A stretch of 64,000 bases of DNA. Origin: Eremothecium cymbalariae DBVPG#7215 (lineage: Eukaryota > Ascomycota > Saccharomycetes > Saccharomycetales > Saccharomycetaceae). The notes under the pieces were generated by a model. It searched no databases. It worked only from the letters and a program-made list of their open reading frames with translations, and had not been told where the DNA came from. The stretch lies in NCBI RefSeq assembly GCF_000235365.1, contig NC_016456.1, forward strand, positions 124,001 through 188,000. The letters are read 5' to 3'. The translations under genes were made by a program, and so were the position numbers. Below are positions 51,503-60,037 of the stretch, one piece after another. Position 1 is the first letter of the stretch; every line of letters begins with the position of its first letter.

Positions 51503-54387
51503 TCACTCTTTTATGAATAACTCTGAAGTGTTATTCATCTGCTCGCTAACAGGTCTGGTTTGGGGTGTTTCTAATATCATACCAAGCTTTTCACGAAGGA
51601 TTGAAGATTCTAAATTTGTTTCAAGATCCAGATCCCAGCTGAGAAATCGCTTAACAACCTCTTGATTCTCTTGAAATTTTGCCAATTCTTCAGGTGTCGG
51701 TTTGCCGCAATATTCGACAAGATCCTCTCCATCATTGATCAATTTTACTAGATGTTCTGCCCTTGATACTATATTCTCGTTCAAGCCGCAAATTTTTGCA
51801 CAATAAACACCAAAAGAACTTTTGGCAAGCCCTTTAGATACTTTATAAAGGAAAGTAATACCCTCATTTAATATCGTTGCATCAATTTTACCACTAGCTG
51901 ATACAGAGTTTAATAAGATTTGTGTTTGGAAGTGAACAACACCAGGAATAGAATCTGTAAGAATTGCAGGTCCAAATAATTCATTATAATGTGTACAAGC
52001 AATCGTTCTAGGGCACCGTTCATTTTTTCCCAAATGTGATATAATTGCGCCAAATAATGCAGGGCCGTCAATAATGTCCGTGCCCTTACCAAACTCGTCG
52101 ATTAGCAAAAGACTCTTCTCTGTCATCAAGCCGATACATTTTGCCATCTGTTGTGCATCCAATTGAAATGTACTTTGGGTTTTCAGAACAGTTTCTCTGG
52201 TTTTAATTCTAGTTAATATTTTATCAACGACGCCAATTTTAGCTGATGTAGCGGGGACATAACATCCTATATGAGCCATGTACGCAATTAGACCATTTTG
52301 GGTTAAAAAAACAGATTTTCCGGAAGCGTTTGCGCCTGTCAAGACTGCAACCCTATTGTAATTATGGCTGCACCAATCTTTATCGCTGAATGATCCACCA
52401 TCGAGGTCAAAATCGTTGGAAATATAAGTATCCACAATGGTTTCATATAGCGCATGTCGGCCTCCCTTAATTTTTAAAATGCAATTTTCCTCGGTCAATT
52501 CTGGTTTACTGTACTTATGTAGTTCGCTTACATGCGCAAAGCTGGAAAGGACCTCTAACTCTGAAAAGCACATGCAACTGTCGATCAACATCTTCTTGTG
52601 CTTCAAAACCTCTTTTTGTAACGAATATAATATTTCAATCTCTAAGTCAGATATTAGGGCATATATATCACCATAATATTGATCCATATTCGTAACCTCT
52701 TCATTTTTAAAGTAAATTGTTGTGGACGTCCTAAACATTTCTCGCCATCTTAACTGTGCATTATTATTCAAAATGGATTCTAATTCGATATCAACCGTAA
52801 TCAAATATCCCAATTGTGGTACATATACAGCATTGATAAAGTTGTTGTTACTATTCTGCTTCGCAAAATTGTATTTTTCCTCTTCATCAAGTAAGTTAAC
52901 GATAATATACTCTGCTTCTTTGGCAACAACTGATAGAATCTTTTCCAATTCGTCATATACCTTTCTGTGATCGTCCAGATCTTGGTGGACGCCATTTTTA
53001 ATAATTATTGCATTCATGTCTTGAGACACTGCAAAATCTATTGCTGCATCTAATGAATGAAGCAGTGTTCGTAGAACATCAGGATCCAATAAATCCGTTA
53101 TCCTTTGAAAGAGATTAACATTCCCAGCAGCTTTTATTAGAATCACCAAATGGTATATTTCAATGGAACTTTCCAGGTATCGTCTCAAGGAACTCCATGT
53201 GTTTAGTTTTGTTCTTCCTGTGTAGAAGCTATTTATAATGGAGGAGATATTAGGCAAACCTTTTAATTGTCTCCTCAATTGTTCAAAGGTAGCAGAATTG
53301 TATTCTTGGTGGAAAGTCTCAATCACTTGATATCTTGCTTCAATCTCTTTAAGATCTGTCAATGGACTAAGGAGCCATGACTTTAGCAGCCGTTTACTGG
53401 TCTGCGTAGTAGTATGGTCCAATAGTTCGAAAATCGACAAATGTGCATTCTTTGAAATAGAGTCGTTTGCTGAACTTTCATATGGAGGGAATATCTGTAA
53501 TGAATGAAAAGTATCATCATCTAAGAACATTTTATTCTTAAAATCCAATGATTCTACATTCAAAATGGAATCAAAATACGTTCCCTCCTGAGGAAGCCAA
53601 TAGCCTTCCCTTTCGATATAAGTCAGCAGACAATTGATAGAGTTTGCTGTTGCACTCAAACTTGGATTTTGGAGTAAATCATTCAAAATTGCAAACTTGG
53701 GCGAATCCGTATCCCGGCCACTAGATACTCCATCAGCATAATCACTGAAGCATGCTGTAAACTCCTTCTTCCTAAACTTGCTTGATTCTTGTAATAAAAC
53801 ACGCCCATTGCGTTGTGACATGAATCTTGAAAGATAATTATAAATATTTTCATCAAATCGCGCAGACACGATTACCAAAGATGGATTGAGATCTAGTATT
53901 ACTGTCGCCAACCGTTAGTATCCAAAACAAACTTCCCAGATTAAAAAAAAGGAAAATGGAAAAACGTTAACTCTACCCTCACGTCTCCATAAATATGCAT
54001 ACAGTTTTTACAGATCGTAATCGCTTCATCTGCATAACTATTACTTCCATTAACGGTTTCGTTGTCTTCATCGGCGTTGTCGAAAATCGTAGTGTTCATC
54101 AAACTTAAATGAAAGTCTTGGTTTAATACCTTCAAAGTACTACAAGATTGATCCAACAAAACACATCCTAACTTTGCTTTTATCATATGTAGCACCAGAA
54201 TTACCTCAGAAACTTCCTCAGGTTTTCCTTCATCAGGTTCCCCTTCCTCTTGATTGTTTTCGCCCGTAGTATTATTCTGAGATGGCTTATCACCATGAGC
54301 GAGAGCTGATAATGAAACCCCATGGTAACTAGTTGCCCCTGATTTTCCGCCTTTCATACTCTCACTATTAATCAAGGTCAGGTCCAC
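51503..54387 (-). CDS. MSH5: Msh5, meiotic MutS homologue (spliced)
   Basis: Two exons, 54387-54003 and 53901-51503, giving 927 residues; S. cerevisiae Msh5 has 901. With Msh4 it forms a clamp that stabilises meiotic crossover intermediates and lacks mismatch-repair activity. Exon 1 holds a variable N-terminus and the first MutS segment (VLHMIKAKLGCVLLDQ, DEAITICKN). Exon 2 has core and lever domains, the Walker A LTGANASGKS near residue 647 and Walker B LLLIDEFGKGTD near 729, then the ACTHYNELF signature. Splicing joins CKN to LILDLNPS in frame. A URS1 motif upstream fits meiotic control. Matches YDL154W, which has no intron in S. cerevisiae as far as recalled. Confidence 0.93.
53902..54002 (-). 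other. Intron of MSH5 (101 nt)
   Basis: Donor GTATGC at 54002-53997 (last base differs from consensus GTATGT), branch point TACTAAC at 53920-53914, acceptor ACAG ending at 53902. The intron is phase 1; splicing forms a TTA Leu codon across the junction and makes the two conserved parts contiguous. Read through, it gives an in-frame TAA within the intron. Branch A to AG is 13 nt. No Mer1 enhancer AYACCCTY is seen on the transcribed strand. Confidence 0.88.
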
Positions 54388-54933
54388 TATTATACGGGCT
54401 GTGTTCTTTAGAAGTGGTTAAAGTGCTAAACTCATTGTTAAGGAAGATCGATATTTAGCCGCCAAGGGCTGTTTTTATTTTTTTGTTTTAATCTCTGTTG
54501 CGTCGCTCTAAGCCAAATTTATGGAGCAAGCAAAACCGAATTGAAGATCTTTTTGAAGATAGTATAAACTCTATTAAAATGAACTTATAGAATTATTAAA
54601 ATGCCCTTATTAGTTTAATTCTACCCTTGTGTTTTAAATACGATAATAATATGATGATAATATGAATAATAACGATAATATTTGGGACCCAGAATAAAAA
54701 TTTGATATCATTACAACCCCTACTTTCCTGTGTGTCTAGTATTTTTAATGTTTTATTCGTTAGAAGGTGTTTCAAGGATGGAGAAGGAGGGTAGGAAGAG
54801 GGAGACTGATTCTTAAGTTTATAATAGTGTTTTCACTTCTTCTATGATCGCATGCCTCATAATGTTTCACTTGTAATTTCATGCAGCAAGAGAGATAAAA
54901 GCATGAAATTATAGCTGTTCTTGTTCTTCTTTT
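54388..54933. other. Intergenic: MSH5 promoter and cyclin-gene 3' flank
   Basis: 546 bases. It contains the URS1 at 54456-54465, a T-rich tract beside it (54473-54489) and AT-rich DNA with ATAATAATATGATGATAAT-type low complexity near 54640-54670. Confidence 0.5.
54456..54465 (+). promoter_or_regulatory. URS1 (Ume6 site) upstream of MSH5
   Basis: TAGCCGCCAA, matching the URS1 core TAGCCGCCGA at nine of ten bases, 69 bases upstream of the MSH5 ATG. URS1 gives mitotic repression and early meiotic induction of S. cerevisiae recombination genes. Confidence 0.75.
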
Positions 54934-56313
54934 TCAAGTTTCATGAATACTTTCTTCAGCCATTGCAATCCATCGTGCAACAACCTGGGCTGATCTGCGA
55001 TGACGACTTTTGGAATACTTTTCAAAAATAGCGTGATGACGGCTATCCGCATGTCTGCAGTTTTCTAGAATTGCGGTAGCGAGAGGAACAAGTTGCTCGG
55101 ATGTGTAACCAGAGTAGAAAATATGTTGTTTGTTCCAAGTGTTGTGGCCAATGATTATCCTACTCAAGTAATATGCACCAGCAGCTAGCCAACTTGGCGG
55201 CGCCGCTACCATACGCGAGTCCATTATAGACGTTTCTAATAGGTATTTGGCTAGTGTTCTAATGTCGTACTCGTAGTTGTCAGCTTTGCTCACACGTCTC
55301 AAAAATGACATGGGACCTGGCCAGCTAAACTCAAACTCTAGGGTGTCGATCATGTACCTTTCTGCTTTTAAAACTTCCTCTCCACTATACGCATTATCCA
55401 GCATGTACAGCATTTCATTTAATGTGGGACAGTTTATCTCTTCATATTTCGATGCAATGAACAACGCGGCAGCACCCACTAGCTGGAATCTATTCAAAGT
55501 GATGGTTTTTTTGCTGAGAAATCGGTCAATAATGTTAACCGTCAAATATAACGTCTCGGGTAGCAACTGGAATCTACAATGAACCTGGACGATCCAGTCG
55601 ATCAACGTTGACCTATATGACCATTTCAATTCGGGTTGAAAATTCATGTACTTCGCATGCGGAGTATACTTTGCCTCCAACGAACGTAAATACCGAAAAA
55701 TCTCTGGCGCATATTCGGCAACCATTACCGCATCCCATGTGTCCTCGTCTAAGGGATCTGGTATCTCCCTATGAAATTGCTCAGTAACTTCTTCAATAAA
55801 CATCTCAATTTCACTATTAGTAGTAGGCAAGAGAGACTCCAACTGCTGTTCTTCATCCATAGAATCATCTCCTATAACTTTTGGCTGCGTCAGACCATAT
55901 TCCTCCGCATCATTCAGACTAATTACATTATCCGCACTTCGAACACTCGTACTAAGGTAAAACTCCCCACTTCCTTGTATCACTCCATACTCCTCCTCCC
56001 CTCCAGAATGATGTTCCCTATCCTCTGTAGAAAATTCTTCAGACTCACTGCTATTTTGCACCACTATATTCGTACTGTCAAAACTGCTCGTGTGTACATG
56101 AGACACCACTCCCGACTTTCTATGCAGCCCGATGTCCTGTTTGTACACTGAACTATTCCTATTGTGTCTATTATTCACCTGTGAAGTTACATCACTTAAT
56201 GCTACCCTATGAGAACTTAGATTCATTGCATTGCTTTGATGCCCTGAGGTTACTGCCTTTAATGAACGCTGAAAAGAGCTGCTGTTTTCATTTGTCGTAC
56301 TAGTATTATACAT
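54934..56313 (-). CDS. CLB3: B-type cyclin of the Clb3/Clb4 group
   Basis: 459 residues. It activates Cdc28 in S/G2 for spindle formation. A destruction box, RVALSDVTS, lies at residues 36-44 of an otherwise low-complexity, serine- and acid-rich N-terminus. The cyclin box begins about residue 205 (YRSTLIDWIVQVHCRFQLLPETLYL, then FLSKKTITLNRFQLVGAAALFIASKYEE), with the second cyclin fold ending in EYSKS-type sequence near 440. Clb3/Clb4 (not Clb1/2 or Clb5/6) is chosen from position: S. cerevisiae CLB3 is YDL155W next to MSH5, and CLB4 is YLR210W next to ATG38. One gene stands for both ohnologs here. Confidence 0.92.
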   Translation of the reverse strand: MYNTSTTNENSSSFQRSLKAVTSGHQSNAMNLSSHRVALSDVTSQVNNRHNRNSSVYKQDIGLHRKSGVVSHVHTSSFDSTNIVVQNSSESEEFSTEDREHHSGGEEEYGVIQGSGEFYLSTSVRSADNVISLNDAEEYGLTQPKVIGDDSMDEEQQLESLLPTTNSEIEMFIEEVTEQFHREIPDPLDEDTWDAVMVAEYAPEIFRYLRSLEAKYTPHAKYMNFQPELKWSYRSTLIDWIVQVHCRFQLLPETLYLTVNIIDRFLSKKTITLNRFQLVGAAALFIASKYEEINCPTLNEMLYMLDNAYSGEEVLKAERYMIDTLEFEFSWPGPMSFLRRVSKADNYEYDIRTLAKYLLETSIMDSRMVAAPPSWLAAGAYYLSRIIIGHNTWNKQHIFYSGYTSEQLVPLATAILENCRHADSRHHAIFEKYSKSRHRRSAQVVARWIAMAEESIHET

Positions 56314-57603
56314 CCTTTTCCTGATAAATTATCCCGAATCCAATATCCTGGCGATACTCTTAATACTAGTATCCTGTATATAAGATACTCTAAGGATTGG
56401 ATTATCCACTAACTTAGATTATGAACTCAATACTTTAATGTCATGATGTTGTCAAACTACACAAAGAGAAAACTTTTGAGGAAAACAAAAACAAAATTAT
56501 TAGCTTGCGAGAGAACAGAGATACAAGGCAAGATAAATCTGAAACAAAAAAGGAGAAAGTAGACGCGACACACGGCATCGCGACCGACGAGTGTGTTTAG
56601 CTGTGTAAGTGGGTTTACATAGCAAGGGTTGGTAGTTATTTAGGCGGGTTTGTGTGGCTATTTAGACGTCTTCATATGTTGAGTTGGTGTTGGAAGTGTT
56701 CGAAAAGTGTACATATGTATAAAAAATTGTATGTAGCTTAGGGTTGCTAATGAGGGGTTTCAAGGGGGATGGGAGGTATACTATCCTCCCATTGTGTACT
56801 GAAACTAAGTTCGTTTTGTCAGCCATAGCAGAATTGGGTCGGTGGGACAGAACCTAGTAGTGACCACATTAGTCTTTTTGTGTGTGTGTAGCAAAAGGTA
56901 CACTAGGGACAATTTGTACAGTTTTTTATTTGTACTAGATTTGGGCATTCTATGCATATTTATATGCACAGATCAAAATCGTGTAAGAGATTTGTTAGAA
57001 GGGGAGTGGTTGATGCGCAAAATGACGAATAGTAGTGGTGAGAGGATAGGAGAAACACCAGTGCCTTGTTAATTCATTCATTTTGAAGTTTATTTTGGTT
57101 TTTTATGATTTTTGGGATACCAAAGTCACCTTCAAAATTCTAAAATTGCTTATAGTTGCGGAGAAAAGCTACGGTGAGACCGACGTTCATAATATATGTG
57201 GAAATATATTTATTGGGCATAAGGATAAGCTAAGTGTAGAATTCAAGTGATGCTAATTGCAGTGGCACGCAGTTGATCTACCAGGTTGGGATACAAAATT
57301 GATAGGGATCTGGGTATAGTGGAAAGTTGTAGCCCTTTCTAAGAATCTTGTAACATTTTTTATAAATGAAACGAAAATTACCATTACATACAATCATTAT
57401 CTATATTTACCGTTTTTTCTTTGTTCACGGCAGTGGACCCCAAGGATACCTAGCTAATATATTTAATAGTTTTCAGACTCATCTCATGAATGATATATGC
57501 ACATATTACTATCGTCTCGATATGCTAGGAAACCATCAGTCGAGCCAACCCAGGCAGGCGTGTAGAGATATATACATATATAGATATGTATACATAGAGG
57601 GGC
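56314..57603. other. Intergenic, 1.3 kb: cyclin-gene upstream region and synteny junction
   Basis: TATATA occurs at 56377-56382, 64 bases before the cyclin ATG. The rest is unique AT- and GT-rich DNA with a TATACATATATAG-type microsatellite near 57568-57600. Short open frames (such as 56842-57072) lack any protein signature. Gene order on the left matches the YDL/YLR block and on the right RTG3-SFT2, so a rearrangement breakpoint probably lies here. No tRNA or transposon remnant was recognised. Confidence 0.5.
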
Positions 57604-58827
57604 TTATGGTTTGAAGCCCAATAAAAAGTTTGCTGGGTTCTCTGTACCTGCATTGAACATCAGCATTGAATTATCTGCCTGTTCCATTTGGTCACCAGAT
57701 AAAAACTGTTGTAAATCATCAGACAATGGCTGGTGGTTGTCGCCCAGGGGCATCCCTTCCTTTGTAATCTGGGGCAGAGCCCTGCCATCAATTATTTGTT
57801 CGGGAGAGTTCGTCTTGGTTGCACGTGAACGTTGTGTTGATGAGCATAATGCGAGAGGCTGCGTGCCGATTTCACGCCTGCGCTGCTCCAACTCGCACAA
57901 TTTCTTTTTTAACTGAATTTTCTTATGGTCCTGAATGTCTAATACTTGTTTCAAATAGTCAAGATACTCAACAGTCCTATGAAGTATAATGCCCTTGTTT
58001 AGTCGCACTTCCTTACCATTCTCATTGTAATTCAACAAGCTGGGAGGCACCAACTTGCCCAACTCCTTGATCTTCGACTTGATCAGCTCCCGCCGACGCC
58101 TCTCCACCGCATTGTGGAATTCTCTGCGCCGCCGCAACTTTTCCTCCTGAGTCATGTTATTCGAACCCGAAAGGTGGTGGCTGTTGCCAGTGCTTCCTGC
58201 ACTAATTGTGTCTTCTATCACAGGCGTGCTGGCAAGGCTACTACTCAACGACGAGTGCCGAGCCCGGTGAGGCAGCGTCTGGCTCCGTAAAGAGCTCGAT
58301 ATATTCGTGCTGGTACGAGCACTGACCGGCGACCGTTGACTAGATGACAAGTACTGCGAACAGCTATGCGAGTCCAACGAATTCAACCGCTGTGGTTGGT
58401 AATATGAGCCCACAGGCGAAAAAAAATCAATATGCACATTCGAATCCAACGAAGATGGCAGCTCATCCAAGTACGTATTAACTCTGTCGTCCTGCTGCTG
58501 ATCATTGTTACCATTATTCCCGTTTGAAATGCTCTGAAACAATGGATCTTGAAGCAACCCTCCATCCACCGCTGCAATCCCCTTCGTACCATGCTGTCCT
58601 GTCACAAAGTACTCATCCAGAAATCCCCCATCGTACCCCACCTGGCTCTCAATGCTCTGCTGCTTCTTCTTTACCACCTCCTCTGGACATCTTGCAGACC
58701 CAGCCCCAGAAAATCCACTATACGGAGTCAGCTGCTCTCGAGGGATGCTTCCTCGCTTATCCACCTCTTGAGTCTGCTTCAAAAGCTCTTCGATGATATC
58801 ATCAGGACCTTGATGGTTACTGTCCAT
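57604..58827 (-). CDS. RTG3: Rtg3, bHLH-zipper transcription factor of the retrograde pathway
   Basis: 407 residues from the ATG at 58827. With Rtg1 it binds the R box GTCAC and activates genes of the TCA cycle and glutamate supply when mitochondria fail. The bHLH lies at about 235-300: basic region RREFHNAVERRRRELIKSK, loop, then GIILHRTVEYLDYLKQVLD. A leucine-zipper-like coil follows (IQLKKKLCELEQRRREIG). The serine-rich N-terminal part resembles the regulated activation region of Rtg3. The bHLH is close to S. cerevisiae Rtg3 (HNAVERRRRELIKQKIKELG). Divergent from SFT2, as YBL103C/YBL102W. Confidence 0.93.
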   Translation of the reverse strand: MDSNHQGPDDIIEELLKQTQEVDKRGSIPREQLTPYSGFSGAGSARCPEEVVKKKQQSIESQVGYDGGFLDEYFVTGQHGTKGIAAVDGGLLQDPLFQSISNGNNGNNDQQQDDRVNTYLDELPSSLDSNVHIDFFSPVGSYYQPQRLNSLDSHSCSQYLSSSQRSPVSARTSTNISSSLRSQTLPHRARHSSLSSSLASTPVIEDTISAGSTGNSHHLSGSNNMTQEEKLRRRREFHNAVERRRRELIKSKIKELGKLVPPSLLNYNENGKEVRLNKGIILHRTVEYLDYLKQVLDIQDHKKIQLKKKLCELEQRRREIGTQPLALCSSTQRSRATKTNSPEQIIDGRALPQITKEGMPLGDNHQPLSDDLQQFLSGDQMEQADNSMLMFNAGTENPANFLLGFKP

Positions 58828-59123
58828 TGCATAAACCAAATTTACCGTTTACACAACCTTCACTGCTCTATTCCTGTAACCGTAGCTTACTTTGGGCTTG
58901 CAAATATGAGAGAAGATCAAAGTTAAAAAATTGGTCTTTTTCATATCCAACAAACCGGGCGGAGGGGAGGGGGTTTGTTTCTATAGTTTTACATAGGTAG
59001 AACGGATTTCGTAATAATATTATAACACAACGCAAGGAAAAGAAGGATCTTCGTGGGATCTATAAGGCTAAAGAAGGACTTAAGAGAAGAGGAATTGAGT
59101 TACGGGAAGGAGGCAAGCGGATT

Positions 59124-59762
59124 ATGAATACGAATGAGCAGGCTGGGAGCCTTAGGGATTCGTTGAATCGTTGGAATGAGACAAGAGGCCAGAACTCACA
59201 AGGGTTCAATGAGGGAGCTCAAACGTTATTTTCAGGTTGGGCGGAATCGTTAAACAGTAGAGCTCAAGATGTTTATCAGAGGCTTCCGATGACGCGGCAG
59301 GATCTGACTCAGAGCCAGGAGCCCGAGTGGTTTGCGATGAGTCGGACGGAGAGGTTAGCTTTGTTTGCTTGTTTTATATTAGGGTCTGTTGGATGCTTTA
59401 GTATATGTATTATGTTGTTTCCTATGCTTGCTGTGAAGCCAAGGAAGTTCGGGTTACTGTGGTCGATGGGGTCGCTGCTGTTTGTACTGGCATTTGGGGT
59501 GCTTCAGGGGCCGGTGGAGTATATTAAGCACTTGACGTCGAGGGACAGGTTGCCATTTACGCTATTTTTCTTCACCACCGCCAGTTTGACTATCTATTTT
59601 GCGGCATTTTTGAAGAGTTCTTTGCTTACAATTCCATGTGCCATCTTGGAGTTGGTTTCTGTCATTTACTATGCAGTGAGTTACTTCCCGTTTGGTACCT
59701 CAGGTATCAGGATGTTTAGTGCTTATGGGTTGAATACTGCGAGGGGGGCGTTGAGAATATAA
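59124..59762 (+). CDS. SFT2: Sft2, Golgi tetra-spanning membrane protein
   Basis: 212 residues, close to the S. cerevisiae length. It supports endosome-to-Golgi traffic and was found as a suppressor of sed5. A hydrophilic N-terminus ends in EPEWFAMSRTERLALF, the family's entry motif. Four membrane helices follow at about 79-101, 110-131, 144-165 and 168-189. The short C-terminus contains YFPFGTSGIRMF. It sits divergently beside RTG3 and convergently with ECM21, the order of YBL103C-YBL101C. Confidence 0.95.
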   Translation: MNTNEQAGSLRDSLNRWNETRGQNSQGFNEGAQTLFSGWAESLNSRAQDVYQRLPMTRQDLTQSQEPEWFAMSRTERLALFACFILGSVGCFSICIMLFPMLAVKPRKFGLLWSMGSLLFVLAFGVLQGPVEYIKHLTSRDRLPFTLFFFTTASLTIYFAAFLKSSLLTIPCAILELVSVIYYAVSYFPFGTSGIRMFSAYGLNTARGALRI

Positions 59763-60037
59763 AGGATATAAATGTCTGGATAAGAATTAATATTAAAGAT
59801 TTAGATATATACTGTGTAATTATTACAGATGTCTGTTTCCTGGATGAAGTAATGTTCAAAATGGCAACTTGAAAAAAAACGGACGCCGCTCATCTACGAG
59901 GGGCGGGTGCGTATTAGAAGGGAAGGAGAAAGGAGTGCGAGGGGGGGGGGGGGGGGCGGTTTACTGTTAAATATATGTTCTCGGTGGCGTAGCGCTCTCT
60001 TATTTCAACGTCTGGGTATATATACTTAGCGGCGAAT
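59763..60037. other. Convergent SFT2/ECM21 spacer with G-rich segment
   Basis: 275 bases. The plus strand has a purine-rich stretch (about 59897-59956) that ends in a run of 16 G. Confidence 0.6.
59941..59956 (+). repeat. G16 homopolymer run
   Basis: Sixteen consecutive G, extended upstream by purines and downstream by CGG. Such a run is very unusual in AT-rich yeast DNA and could fold as a G-quadruplex. Its exact length is uncertain because long homopolymers are hard to sequence. Confidence 0.85.

Noticed and set aside
56842..57072. 76-codon frame in the cyclin-gene upstream region
   Set aside because: No homology recalled and biased composition; likely chance.
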